From: Pseudomonas sp. IB20
GTDB lineage: Bacteria; Pseudomonadota; Gammaproteobacteria; Pseudomonadales; Pseudomonadaceae
Direction of reading: 5' to 3'
DNA length: 64,000 nt
Assembly: GCF_009707325.1 (NCBI RefSeq)
Contig: NZ_CP046103.1
Span: 2,770,012-2,834,011 of the forward strand
Shown: positions 24,597 through 34,100 of the stretch, in pieces
Layout of the letters: every line of letters starts with the position of its first letter
Numbering within the stretch: position 1 is the stretch's first letter
Program-made: the position numbers and the translations under genes
The notes under the pieces: model-generated
What the model saw: only the letters and a program-made list of their open reading frames with translations
What the model was told of the DNA's origin: nothing
Databases searched by the model: none

Positions 24597-25028
24597 ATGC
24601 CAAACGTCAAAGTGCTGATCGGTTTTCTGTGCCTGTTTACCGGCTACGTCGCAGCTGCGCCTGCCCCCGCCGAGAAGGATGTGGCCCAAGCGGTCGACCA
24701 ACTGACCCAAGCCATGCTGCACCTGGACCTCAAACAGCTTCACGCCTTGACCTCCGACAAACTCACCTACGGCCACTCCAGCGGCAAGGTGCAGAACAAA
24801 GCGCAATTTATCGCGGACCTTGAAACCCACACCAGCGCCTTCAAGACCCTCGAAATGCAGAACCAGACCATCACCCTGGACGGCGACACCGCCCTGGTGC
24901 GCAACCACTTTCACGCGCTGGCGGTGAACAGCGGCGTAGACACGCCCACCGACATCGACAACTTCCAGGTCTGGCAGAAGCAAAAAGGCCAATGGCTGCT
25001 GATCGGGCGTCAGGCTTACAAGTACTGA
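24597..25028 (+). CDS. Periplasmic NTF2/SnoaL-like (DUF4440) protein
   Basis: 143 aa with a Sec signal peptide (PNVKVLIGFLCLFTGYVAAA, cleavage after AAA). The mature part, VDQLTQAMLHLDLKQLHALT through RNHFHALAVNSGV to VWQKQKGQWLLIGRQAYKY, is a one-domain NTF2-like cone as in DUF4440 proteins. AAGGA stands 8 nt upstream of the ATG. A palindrome of the GntR type precedes it. Enzymatic activity cannot be predicted. It converges on the MocR gene end. Confidence 0.8.
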   Translation: MPNVKVLIGFLCLFTGYVAAAPAPAEKDVAQAVDQLTQAMLHLDLKQLHALTSDKLTYGHSSGKVQNKAQFIADLETHTSAFKTLEMQNQTITLDGDTALVRNHFHALAVNSGVDTPTDIDNFQVWQKQKGQWLLIGRQAYKY

Positions 25029-25044
25029 TCGCCATCGGTGCGGC

Positions 25045-26385
25045 TCACCACCGCACCACTTCGCGCACCGTCACCAGCGCCTCACGCAGCGCCGCCATGT
25101 CCACCGAGCCCAGCGCCAACCGCAACGCATGCGGCACGATCGCCGACACCGTAAACGGCTCGGCGGTGGACACGCAAATACCCTCGCGCTGCAACACCAT
25201 GGCGACCTGATCAGCCCGCGCGTCCTCCCCCAGCGGCAACCACAGAAAATACGATGACGGGTGGCTGATGTACTCCACGCCTTTGAGCACCTGCGCCGCC
25301 AAGGCCTGCCGCGCCTGGGCATCCTGTCGTTTTTGCGCTTCCAACTGCGCGACGGTGCCGTCCTCGATCCAGGCCACGGCCAGCGCGCTCATCACCCCGG
25401 GCACGTTCCAAGTGGTGGCCATGATGGTGCGTTCCAGCTTCTTTACCCACGGCGCCGGCGCTGCAACAAACCCCACGCGCAAGCCGGTGGCGACGCTCTT
25501 GGAAAACCCGCCGACGTACACCGTGCACTCAGGCGCCAAGGTCGCCAGTGGCGGCGGTGCCTCTGCGGCCAGAAACGCGTAGGCCGCGTCCTCGATGATT
25601 ATCAGGTGGTGCTGACGGGCAATGCTGACCAGTTGCTCGCGCTGCGCCAGGCTCATCACCCAGCCCAACGGGTTGTGCAAGGTCGGAATGCTGTACACCG
25701 CGCGCACCGGGCGCTTGCTGCACAGGCGTTGCAGTGCGTCCAGGTCCGGGCCGCCGGCAGTGACCGGGATGGCGACGATTTCCAGGTGCAGGGTTTCGGC
25801 CAGCACCTTGAAGCCTGAATAGGTCAGTGCATCGACGGCGACCACATCCCCAGGCTTGAGCAACGCCATCATGGTCACCGCCAGCCCATGCTGCGCGCCG
25901 CTGACCACCAGCACCTGCTCGGCCTCAACACTCAGGCCCCGGCTCAACAGGTGCCGCGCCACCACCGCGCGCTCGTGCAGGCGGCCAGCGTGGGGCTGGT
26001 AACGCAGCAAGGCGTCGAGGTCGCCCGACAGCGCCAGTTGGCGCAAAGCCGTGCGCAACAGATCGGCCTGGCCCGGCAACGACGGGTAGTTGAAGTTGAG
26101 GTCGAGCATGCCGGTTGCGACGCTCATCTGCCCACTGCCCTGCCCCGGCGGTAACGAAATCTCACGCACAAAAGTGCCCCGCCCGGTTTCACCACTGACC
26201 AGGCCCATGGCCTCAAGCTCGGTGTACACCCGGCTGGCGGTGACCAGCGCCAGGCCGTGGTCGGCGGCCAATTGCCGGTGGGTGGGCAAGCGTGTGCCGG
26301 GCGCCAGTGCGCCGCTGCGGATGTCCTCGGCGTAGGTGTCGACCAACGACTTGTAGCGGGCGCGTGGCATCGGTGATGTATCCAT
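25045..26385 (-). CDS. MocR-type regulator (GntR HTH fused to PLP aminotransferase)
   Basis: 446 aa. The GntR winged helix at residues 8-75 (YAEDIRSGALAPGTRLPTHR, VTASRVYTELEAMGLV) is joined to an aminotransferase-I fold. The PLP lysine is in VYVGGFSKSVATGLRVGFVA, and the Asp/Tyr pair is in IIIEDAAYAFL. MocR proteins sense amino acids or PLP and control transport or metabolism. The divergent EamA transporter 74 bp away, with a palindrome right upstream of this ATG, is the probable target. Confidence 0.9.
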   Translation of the reverse strand: MDTSPMPRARYKSLVDTYAEDIRSGALAPGTRLPTHRQLAADHGLALVTASRVYTELEAMGLVSGETGRGTFVREISLPPGQGSGQMSVATGMLDLNFNYPSLPGQADLLRTALRQLALSGDLDALLRYQPHAGRLHERAVVARHLLSRGLSVEAEQVLVVSGAQHGLAVTMMALLKPGDVVAVDALTYSGFKVLAETLHLEIVAIPVTAGGPDLDALQRLCSKRPVRAVYSIPTLHNPLGWVMSLAQREQLVSIARQHHLIIIEDAAYAFLAAEAPPPLATLAPECTVYVGGFSKSVATGLRVGFVAAPAPWVKKLERTIMATTWNVPGVMSALAVAWIEDGTVAQLEAQKRQDAQARQALAAQVLKGVEYISHPSSYFLWLPLGEDARADQVAMVLQREGICVSTAEPFTVSAIVPHALRLALGSVDMAALREALVTVREVVRW

Positions 26386-26403
26386 GACAATTTTTTGATT
26401 GTC
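26386..26403. promoter_or_regulatory. Palindrome in the MocR/EamA intergenic region
   Basis: GACAAT-tttttg-ATTGTC with 6-bp perfect arms abuts the MocR start codon. MocR regulators usually bind direct or inverted half-sites in such divergent gaps, so this is a candidate operator for autoregulation and control of the transporter. Confidence 0.5.
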
Positions 26404-26459
26404 TTAATCTTCAATCCTAGGATGGCCAAACGCAACTTATCCTTTTCGAGCACGCCCTC

Positions 26460-27350
26460 ATGGAACGCACCTCACGCCTCAACACCCTCGACAGCAGCAC
26501 CCAAGGTTGGATCAACGGCTTTATCGGCGTGGTGATTTTCAGCGGCTCGCTGCCGGCCACACGTTTGGCGGTGATGGAATTCAACCCGGTGTTCCTGACC
26601 ATGATCCGCGCCACCCTCGCCGCTGCGCTGGGGCTGTGCCTGCTGTGGCTGTTCCGGGAGAAACGCCCCGCGCGCGGCCAATGGGCGCCGCTGGCAATCG
26701 TCGCGTTCGGCGTGGTCATCGGCTTCCCATTGCTCACAGCGCTGGCGCTGCAATACGTGACGTCTGCCCACTCCATCGTGTTTATCGGCCTGCTGCCGCT
26801 GGCCACGGCGGTGTTTGGCGTGCTGCGTGGCGGCGAGCGGCCGCGCCCGGTGTTCTGGTTGTTTTCTATCCTCGGCAGCCTGCTGGTGATGGGCTATGCC
26901 GTTGCCCAAGGCTTGAGCGCCGCGCCCGCCGGTGACGTGCTGATGTTATTGGCGGTGCTGGTGTGCGGTTTGGGGTATGCCGAGGGCGCCAAGTTGTCGC
27001 GCAGCCTGGGCGGTTGGCAGGTGATCTGCTGGGCGCTGGTGGTGTCGTTGCCGGTGGTGGCGCCGTTGAGCCTGATCCTGGCGCCCGCGACCTTGACCGG
27101 CATCAGCCTGCCAGCGTGGCTGAGCCTGGGTTATGTGTCGTTGTTCAGCATGCTGATCGGTTTTGTGTTCTGGTACCGCGGCCTGGCCCAGGGTGGCATC
27201 GCCGCCGTCGGCCAGTTGCAACTGCTGCAGCCGTTCTTTGGCCTGGCGCTAGCGGCGGGCCTGCTGCATGAGCAGGTCAGCCTGGGCATGCTGCTGGTAA
27301 CCGTTGCGGTGATCGGCTGCGTGGCAGGGGCAAAAAGGTTCGCACGCTAG
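26460..27350 (+). CDS. EamA/DMT-superfamily transporter
   Basis: 296 aa with ten hydrophobic segments in two EamA repeats: GFIGVVIFSGSLPATRLAVM with PVFLTMIRATLAAALGLCLL in the first, GDVLMLLAVLVCGLGYAEGA with LGYVSLFSMLIGFVFWYRGL in the second. Members export amino acids or other metabolites. It is divergent from the MocR regulator, and its 3' end overlaps the convergent YceI gene by 4 bp. Confidence 0.87.
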   Translation: MERTSRLNTLDSSTQGWINGFIGVVIFSGSLPATRLAVMEFNPVFLTMIRATLAAALGLCLLWLFREKRPARGQWAPLAIVAFGVVIGFPLLTALALQYVTSAHSIVFIGLLPLATAVFGVLRGGERPRPVFWLFSILGSLLVMGYAVAQGLSAAPAGDVLMLLAVLVCGLGYAEGAKLSRSLGGWQVICWALVVSLPVVAPLSLILAPATLTGISLPAWLSLGYVSLFSMLIGFVFWYRGLAQGGIAAVGQLQLLQPFFGLALAAGLLHEQVSLGMLLVTVAVIGCVAGAKRFAR

Positions 27351-27913
27351 CGTTGCGGCGCGACCATCTTGAACTTGATGTTGATGTCGTTGGACACCAC
27401 GCTGTTGCCCGCCCACTCGCCCTCGCCGATCTTGAAGTCGGCGCGCTTGAGCACGAACTCACCGTCGAACACACCGATGCCGCTTTGCTCCTTGAGCAAC
27501 ACCGTGATATCCACCGGCCGCGTAATGCCCTTGATCGTCAGGTTGCCGGTGATCTTGTAGCGGTTATCCCCCAGCGCCGTGGCGCCGCTGGATTCATACA
27601 CACCGACCGGATAGGTCGCTGTGTCGAACCACGCGGCCTGTTGCAACTGGGTATTGGCGTCCTGGCTGCCGGCATCGATGCTGGCGAGCTGGATCTTGAG
27701 CAACGCACGCGCCGCTTCGGGCTTTTGCGTATCGAAGCTCAGGGTGCCCTCAAAGTCGCTGAAGGTGCCGTACACCCGCTGCCCGAATTGCTGAAAGGTA
27801 AAGCTGATCTGGCTGGCCGTACGGTTAACGTCTTTGTATTCCACCGCCTGGGCGCTGGCAAACCAACCAGAGACGAGGGCCAGCAGGACGACCAGGGACA
27901 TTCGACACTTCAT
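27347..27913 (-). CDS. YceI-family periplasmic lipid-binding protein
   Basis: 188 aa. Signal peptide MKCRMSLVVLLALVSGWFAS ending AQA. The lipocalin-like YceI domain follows: ISFTFQQFGQRVYGTFSDFEG, FDTATYPVGVYESS, GNLTIKGITRPVDITV and FKIGEGEWAGNSVVSNDINI. Relatives bind polyisoprenoid or other lipids in the periplasm and are often induced by base or osmotic stress. Single gene with a convergent neighbour. Confidence 0.88.
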   Translation of the reverse strand: MKCRMSLVVLLALVSGWFASAQAVEYKDVNRTASQISFTFQQFGQRVYGTFSDFEGTLSFDTQKPEAARALLKIQLASIDAGSQDANTQLQQAAWFDTATYPVGVYESSGATALGDNRYKITGNLTIKGITRPVDITVLLKEQSGIGVFDGEFVLKRADFKIGEGEWAGNSVVSNDINIKFKMVAPQR

Positions 27914-28036
27914 GGAACACTCCGCAAAACAAAGGACAAACGTGCTGAGCTAACACGCCACGGTATGGATTTATTCCCTTTCGGTGCGTGCCCTGCTAAA
28001 CAGAGTAGTCGCCAAAAGAAACAATAAGGACTTTGC

Positions 28037-28531
28037 ATGCACACCCCTTCCCTGCAGGACACCACCGCCCCCGAAGGCATTTGCTACGGCTGCGGCGGCA
28101 GCAACCCGCATGGCCTGCATATCAAGAGCCGCTGGGATGCCGATGGCGTCCATGTCATCGCCGAGCATCAGCCCGAGGCCAAATACAGCGGCTGGCCCGA
28201 GCTGGTCTACGGCGGCCTGATCGCCATGCTGGTGGACTGCCACTCCAACTGGACCGCCATGGCCTACCACTATCGCGCCGAGCAGCGCGAACCCGGCAGC
28301 CTGCCGCGCATCGACTGCGTCACCGGCAACCTGGGCATCAAATTCATCAAACCCACGCCCATGGGCGTAACGCTGAGCCTGCGCGAGCGGGTGGAGGGCG
28401 AAGTGGGGCGTAAAAGCCGCGTGGTCTGCGAGGTGTACGCCGGAGACGTGCTCACCGCCATCGGCGACTCGGTGTTCGTGCGCGTCGACACCCGGCAACT
28501 GTCAGATTCCGCCCATGGCCGCGTGCGCTGA
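28037..28531 (+). CDS. PaaI/hotdog-fold thioesterase-like protein
   Basis: 164 aa. CYGCGGSNPHGLHIKSRWDA begins the protein, a Cys pair typical of this hotdog subgroup. Then YSGWPELVYGGLIAMLVDCHSNW holds the hotdog helix with an Asp in place of the PaaI catalytic residue, and NLGIKFIKPTPMG the next strand. AAGGA lies 7-8 nt before ATG 28037. It precedes the dienelactone hydrolase by 44 bp and is probably in one unit with it. Acyl-CoA substrate unknown. Confidence 0.8.
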   Translation: MHTPSLQDTTAPEGICYGCGGSNPHGLHIKSRWDADGVHVIAEHQPEAKYSGWPELVYGGLIAMLVDCHSNWTAMAYHYRAEQREPGSLPRIDCVTGNLGIKFIKPTPMGVTLSLRERVEGEVGRKSRVVCEVYAGDVLTAIGDSVFVRVDTRQLSDSAHGRVR

Positions 28532-28575
28532 TCCTGGTCTACAGTGATTGCCACCGCTAATCGAGGAATGCACCG

Positions 28576-29463
28576 ATGACTCGTCTCACCGCGAAAGACT
28601 TTGCCCCCGAACTGCTGGAACTCTACGACGGCTACGCCCACGGCAAGCTCAACCGCCGCGAATTTCTAGACCGCGCAGCGCTGTTCACCTTCGGCGGCCT
28701 CACCGCCTCCGCGCTGCTGGCGGCCCTGAGCCCCAACTACGCGCTGGCCGAACAAGTCAAATTCACCGACCCCGACATCATCGCCGACTACATCACCTAC
28801 CCCTCGCCCAAAGGCAACGGCACAGTGCGCGGCTACCTGGTGCGCCCGGCCAAAGCCAGCGGCAAACTGCCGGCCGTGGTGGTGGTCCACGAAAACCGTG
28901 GCCTGAACCCCTACATCGAAGACGTGGCAAGGCGCCTGGCCAAAGCCGGCTTCATCGCCCTGGCGCCGGACGGCCTGACCTCCGTGGGCGGCTACCCCGG
29001 CAACGATGAAAAAGGCGTGGAACTGCAACAGAAAGTCGACCCCGAAAAACTCATGAACGACTTCTTCGCCGCCATCGAATGGCTGATGCACCACGACAAC
29101 AGCACCGGCAAAGTCGGGATTACCGGCTTCTGCTACGGCGGCGGCGTGACCAATGCGGCAGCGGTGGCCTACCCCGAATTGGGCGCGGCGGTGTCGTTCT
29201 ACGGGCGTCAGCCGGAAGCCAAGGACGTGCCACGCATCAAGGCGCCGATCATGCTGCACTACGGCGAGTTGGATACGCGGATCAACGAAGGCTGGCCTGC
29301 TTATGAGAAGGCGTTGAAGGCGGCGGGTACGACGTATGAGGCGTTTATCTACAAGGGCGCCAACCATGGGTTTCATAATGATTCGACGCCGAGATATGAC
29401 GAGGCGGCGGCGAATCTGGCGTGGGAAAGAACCCTCGGCTGGTTTCACAAATACCTGGCCTAG
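28576..29463 (+). CDS. Dienelactone hydrolase-family protein (YghX-like)
   Basis: 295 aa. Residues 20-55 have a Tat/anchor-like start ([20 protein letters not shown]) and then an alpha/beta-hydrolase of the dienelactone type: [20 protein letters not shown], nucleophile elbow [14 protein letters not shown] with Cys as nucleophile, acid in [13 protein letters not shown], and His in GANHGFHND. This matches YghX-type proteins, which retain the C-D-H triad. Substrate unknown. The open reading frame ends just before a REPIN. Confidence 0.87.
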   Translation: MTRLTAKDFAPELLELYDGYAHGKLNRREFLDRAALFTFGGLTASALLAALSPNYALAEQVKFTDPDIIADYITYPSPKGNGTVRGYLVRPAKASGKLPAVVVVHENRGLNPYIEDVARRLAKAGFIALAPDGLTSVGGYPGNDEKGVELQQKVDPEKLMNDFFAAIEWLMHHDNSTGKVGITGFCYGGGVTNAAAVAYPELGAAVSFYGRQPEAKDVPRIKAPIMLHYGELDTRINEGWPAYEKALKAAGTTYEAFIYKGANHGFHNDSTPRYDEAAANLAWERTLGWFHKYLA

Positions 29464-29476
29464 CCCCCATCTAAAT

Positions 29477-29565
29477 TGTGGGAGCTGGCTTGCCTGCGAT
29501 GGCGGTCTTGCAGTGACAAATATGCTGGCCGGCCCGGCGCTATCGCAGGCAAGCCAGCTCCCACA
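29477..29565. repeat. REPIN (paired inverted REPs)
   Basis: TGTGGGAGCTGGCTTGCCTG with CGAT (29477-29500) and its inverse ATCGCAGGCAAGCCAGCTCC with CACA (29542-29565) around a 41-bp spacer. Arms are perfect inverses of each other. It closes the dienelactone hydrolase transcript. Confidence 0.85.
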
Positions 29566-29719
29566 TGTGATCGGTGTTGGTTGATCGACATGCATTGTTA
29601 AAGGCCAGCAATCCATATCCCTTTAATTTGCAGGAAGTTTTCTAGACAATCCTTCGGCCTTGCGCCTGCTCACGCCACTGGCTAGCCTTCGCTCTGTCGC
29701 TGCACATCAGCGATCGGGT

Positions 29720-30058
29720 GTGGAAACCTGGGAATCAGTAGGCGCAAAGCGCCAGCACCATCAGACCGATGTCGGCGTTTTCTCGCCGATCCCAGACCGC
29801 GAAGTCTTCGAGCGCGCCCTGAGTCACTCCCTGCAACCCGCCTCACCACCGTCCTTTACCGTGCACCAAGACCTCAGCTTCGAAGACGCCCTCGCCCAAA
29901 TCTGCGACCTGCTGCGCTGTGCTGCAGCCACCGCCGCCGACACCCTCCAAGGCCTGACCGGCGATCAACGCCACATGGCCGGTGCCACCGAACACCTGAT
30001 CGACATGGCCCGCACACTGGCCGACCGCGCACTGGATTGCCTGCAACCCAAGGCATAA
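29720..30058 (+). CDS. DUF3077-family small protein
   Basis: About 112 aa. FTVHQDLSFEDALAQICDLL then RCAAATAADTLQGLTGDQRH and HLIDMARTLADRALDCLQPK are typical of the DUF3077 proteins, abundant and of unknown function in pseudomonads. No ATG is available; GTG at 29720 is a guess, and TTG at 29660 would add 20 residues. The upstream 100 bp are rich in small hairpins (TCGCTG-cacat-CAGCGA, GGCGC-aaa-GCGCC). The last 17 codons lie inside the 180-bp duplicated segment. Confidence 0.65.
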   Translation: METWESVGAKRQHHQTDVGVFSPIPDREVFERALSHSLQPASPPSFTVHQDLSFEDALAQICDLLRCAAATAADTLQGLTGDQRHMAGATEHLIDMARTLADRALDCLQPKA

Positions 30059-30186
30059 GCCACTACCCCTGACACAACACCACCCGCTCCCACATTGGTT
30101 AGTCGCTTTTTTTCAGATCAATGTTCCAACGCATACCGCCGACAATGGTTGAGATACCCCTGCTCATGGCTGCCCACCAATTGCAC
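30007..30186. repeat. 180-bp direct repeat, left copy
   Basis: Identical base for base to 35966-36145 (offset 5959). It contains the last codons of the DUF3077 gene, the gap, and the final codons of the DUF2252 gene. The sequence right of 30186 is unrelated to DUF2252. The pair encloses the two-partner secretion locus. Confidence 0.9.
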
Positions 30187-30209
30187 GAGAAGGGAATGCT
30201 GGATTTCAT
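30187..30209 (-). pseudogene. Start of an unknown gene cut by the repeat junction
   Basis: On the minus strand AAGGATGATCA precedes ATG at 30209, then KSSIPF and a break at the edge of the 180-bp repeat (30186). A good ribosome-binding site followed by only eight codons suggests that the rest of this gene was lost at the junction. Confidence 0.4.
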
Positions 30210-30275
30210 TGATCATCCTTGATGACAGGATTCATTCCGTGAGCTTTTTACGCGGCAGGTTACTGACGTGTGGGC

Positions 30276-30446
30276 TTATTTGAGTTCTTTCACCAGATAC
30301 CCACTGGAGATCTGCGTGATACCCCTGAGCGCGCGGCGCAATGCCTCAGGGTCGGTGCAATACGTGAGCGGCCGAGCCTGGAGCCCGACCGCCTCAAGCG
30401 TTTTTAACTCACTTGCTTTCTTTTGCCACGGTGCCCAAGGACGCAT
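30276..30446 (-). CDS. Small unrecognised ORF behind the DUF2846 gene
   Basis: 56 codons if ATG 30446 is used. It overlaps the 3' end of the DUF2846 gene in another frame. From LKTLEAVGLQARPLTYCTDP through EALRRALRGITQISSGYLVK it reads like genuine protein, but I do not recognise it. It might be the frameshifted tail of a longer gene, as several genes in this segment carry indels. Confidence 0.35.
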   Translation of the reverse strand: MRPWAPWQKKASELKTLEAVGLQARPLTYCTDPEALRRALRGITQISSGYLVKELK

Positions 30447-30885
30447 CCTTGACCAGATAACGGCCTTCCACATCGCTCAGCACTTTGAGGCTGTTGCGCG
30501 CCACGGCGAAGCCCATTTCGACTTCCTGCTTGAGGTAAACCACCTCACCGGCCTTGACGTTGATCGGCATGTCGGCCCAGTTTTCAGCTTTGGAGCTGAT
30601 CACGTGCTGGCCCGGCGTCACGAAGAAATAAATGTACTGGTTGCCGCGGTTGTAACCCATCTCCGAGTCGGCTTCCTTGTCATCCAGGAACACGTTGAAC
30701 CGCACCATCATCCCCACGTTGCTTGGGCGTACCACGTACACCAGGCCTTTGTCGGCGACAGCAGCCTTGGGCAGCGAGTAGTTCGCCACGTCCGCCTGCA
30801 TTTTCTCTACCGACGGTGTCGAGGAGCAGCCAAACAGCGTGGCCAGGGACATTACAACAGCAGCTTTGCAGAACAGCTTGATCAT
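30409..30885 (-). CDS. DUF2846-type lipoprotein
   Basis: 158 aa. MIKLFCKAAVVMSLATLFGC is a lipoprotein signal with lipobox LFGC. The body, GLVYVVRPSNVGMMVRFNVF then YIYFFVTPGQHVISSKAENW and GEVVYLKQEVEMGF, fits DUF2846, a beta-rich envelope domain of unknown function. The ATG at 30885 follows AAGGAAG at good distance. It lies between a two-partner secretion locus and the left repeat and is the only apparently intact gene of the inserted segment. Confidence 0.82.
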   Translation of the reverse strand: MIKLFCKAAVVMSLATLFGCSSTPSVEKMQADVANYSLPKAAVADKGLVYVVRPSNVGMMVRFNVFLDDKEADSEMGYNRGNQYIYFFVTPGQHVISSKAENWADMPINVKAGEVVYLKQEVEMGFAVARNSLKVLSDVEGRYLVKDASLGTVAKESK

Positions 30886-31049
30886 GTACTTCTTCCTTGT
30901 GGTGTAACGGTAGAGCGGGTTGATGCGACGGCGATTGACCGACGCGGGTGCTTTGATGCGTTTAATCATCGCCAGTGTGTCGGCCATGGGGCTGAAGACA
31001 TGAGGCAATGAACGTGGGCCAGTACTTTGATGCCTTGCGTGGGTTTGGG

Positions 31050-31131
31050 CGTGGGGCTTATAGTCCGGCCCGTCGCCCAAATGGCGATCAGGTTTGGCGA
31101 CCTGACAACAGAGTGCAAAAGCAACCCGCTT
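31050..31131. repeat. Palindrome-bearing sequence at the end of the CdiA-like gene
   Basis: CAGGT-ttggcg-ACCTG (about 31090-31105) lies within a stretch that begins right at the CdiA stop codon. It replaces the expected toxin-coding DNA. I recognise no gene in it. Confidence 0.35.
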
Positions 31132-34100
31132 CTATGCAGGTGTTTTTGCACCCACGACTTTTGAGTGAGTGGCGCAGGACGACGGGGTTGCCCGGCAGCT
31201 AGCTATCGCATCAAGATCCTGTTGTATGCTCAGTTCTTTGAATTTGCGCGTCGTGTCTTCAATACAAGCGTCGTTGTTGCAAGCGGCTATCTTTTTGGCT
31301 GCTCGCTCCAGTTGGTTATGGGATAAATAATTGTATTGCGTGGAGTTCTGTGCAATCCATTTACCCTTCTCCAGCGTAGCCGCATCCGCATCCGTCTGCC
31401 CCGCCGCCGCCAGCACACCAACGATCTGCGAACTCATCGTCAGCAGCTCTTCATTGCCTTTGACCAGCGCATCCAAATGAGTCACCAGCGCCTCATTCGC
31501 CCCTGCCGCCAACGCGCCAGTTTTGAAATCGCCGCCTGTGGCTTCAGACAGCAAACCACCGACCATCGCGTGAATCGCGATTTTGGGTGCAGAGCCATCC
31601 GCGATTACACCTTCGGTGAAATTACCAACCAAATTGAAACTGGCTGCCGCCAACGTATTAAACAGCGCGCCTTTCAACGCATCGCTAGCGCTACCGCCCT
31701 GCCCCAGCGCCTTGCTCAGCAGCATGGAGGTGCCGCTTTGCAATGTCTGGTTGGCAGCAAATTTCCCGACACCACTCCAAGTATTCAGCAGACCTGGCGT
31801 CGTAACTTTCCCAGTGATTGTGTTTGTTTGAGTCCCCGTCCAATCACCAAAATAAGCAGCGGTCAGGCCTGCTGTAGCACCCGCAATCACATACCCCTTC
31901 ATCGCATCCGAAGAAGTCACATCCTTAAGCACTGCGCCCAGGTTGCCGCGATTATTGACGACGCTGACGCTTGCGTTAGTGGAGGCTCCCGACGCCACAG
32001 CCCCAGCTACCGCCCCTGCCGTACCGCCACCCGCTGCAGCTGCCGCCATAGGCCCAACTACCGCCGCCATCACAATCGCAATAATGATCTGCGAAGCCGG
32101 CCCCAACCCCGAGTTGCTGTACTTGAAGCTGTCATGAATCTCTTTGACCTGCCTCCAGTCCACATCACCCCTTGCCTCGGCGTCCTTGATCCACGCCAAC
32201 TGGGGATCGGCCTTGACCATCGCATCAATGGATTGGCTGACGGTCTGTTGATTGACCTGATTGACGTCAATCTTCAGGCCTTCGACCGCTTTGATTGCGA
32301 TGTTGCCCTCGGCGACCATCTGGGTCTGGCGCACGGTTTCATCGGTATTGCCCTTGCCCTTGGCCGACACCCAGAATGCGTTGTTGTCGGATTTCTCGTG
32401 GCTCTCTTGATGCAGATCCTTGACCGCCTCAAAAGCAATACCGCCGCCACTGTCCAGCGTAATGTCCTGGCCGCTTTCAAGTTTGGCGACCTGGTACACC
32501 TGGTCACCGCCACTCTTAAGCGTGAGGTCGCCACCGGTTTTGATTTCGCTACCGATGTGGGTGACTTTAGTCACTTCATCCCGCTGGGTTTTCTTGCTGC
32601 CCCAACTGCCCTTCTTCTTCATGTCGTACAGCGAATAATCACTGTCTTCGGCCGACAGCAACGCCAGGTTGCCACCCGCCACCAGGTACGCTTCATCGCC
32701 TGCACTGATACGGCTGGCAATCAGGCCCAGGTCCTTACCTGCACTGAGCGAGACGTCCCCACCGGCACTCAGCGCGGTCGACACTGATGCCGCCGGACTT
32801 ATTGACGATATTGTTGCCGGCCAGCAGGTCCAGACGATTACCGGCTTCGATCACGCCGCTGTTGGTCAGGTCGTTGCCGGCTTTGGCTGAAAGGTTGTTG
32901 GTAGCGCGCAGGGTGCCGGCGTTCTCCAGGTTTTCCCCGGCGATCAGGTTCAGGTCGTTACCGGCGATCAAGGCACCGTTCGGCGCAAGACGGTTGTTGG
33001 CCTGGGCCATGTAAAGCACCGGCACCAGCACTTTCTCACCGTTCACTGAATGCTCTTCGAGCCAGACGATGTCGTGCGTCAGGGCGGCAACCTGCTGCGA
33101 GGTCAACGACACGCCCACGGCCAGGTTCAGCTGCTGCTTGCTGCTGATGGCGTTATCCATCAAGTACTTGAACAGTTTTTCGTCGGTGTTCTGACCGTCG
33201 ATAAAACGCTGCCCCGTACGCGCTTGCACGGCTTGCTTGATCAAGTGTTGTTCATATTGCTCGCCGTCGCGCGGTGGCGCCTTGGTTGGTCAGCTTGGCG
33301 GTGCTGACGCTGACGGTTTTGGCCTGGATGATCGCGCCCTGGTTGGTCAGCGTTTGCGCGGCGCTGATCGCCAAGGCGCGGCTGGCCAGCAGATTGCCGC
33401 TGGTGTTGACGGTCTGCGCGTTCACCACCAGGTCGCCAGTGGCGTTGCGGCTGTTGTCCGCTGCCACACCGGCTTCGATGATACCGGGGTTGGTGACGGT
33501 GGTCGCGTTGAGTTCGATGCGTTGGCCGGCAGCCACGCTCTGCTGGTTGACCAAGCCTTGGGCGCTGGTGATCTGCACGTTGCCGGTGGCGTAGACCTTG
33601 TCGGTAAGGTTGACGTTCTGCGCGGTGACTTTGACGTTACCGGTGGCCGACGTCTGCGCCATGCTCAAGTGGCCGTTGGCATCCAGCTGGATATCGCCGC
33701 CGCTGGCGGCCAGTGTGCCGTCGAGTTTCACGCCCACACCGGCTTCGGTGCCGACCAGTTTGATCGCACCGGCGTACATGCCGCCCAGCGCCGAGGAATC
33801 GATGGCCAATTCTGGTTTGGCGCTGCCGTCGTCAGCGCGCGCGGTGGTTTTCAGGCTTTGGGCATCGACGTCGTTACGCCCGGCGATCACGGTCAATTCA
33901 CGCTGGATTTGCGCGTTAATGGTGGTCGCGCGGGTGATGATTTCGAACTGGTCGACGTTGGTGGCATTCAAGCCGGCGCCTTCGATGGCGACGCTGCCTT
34001 GGTCGACTTGGTAGCGACTGATCTGGCCGTTTTCGATACCGCTTCCGGTGGTGAGCGTGGCTTGGGGTTTGATAAAGCCGCAGCCGTTGCAGCTGATGCC

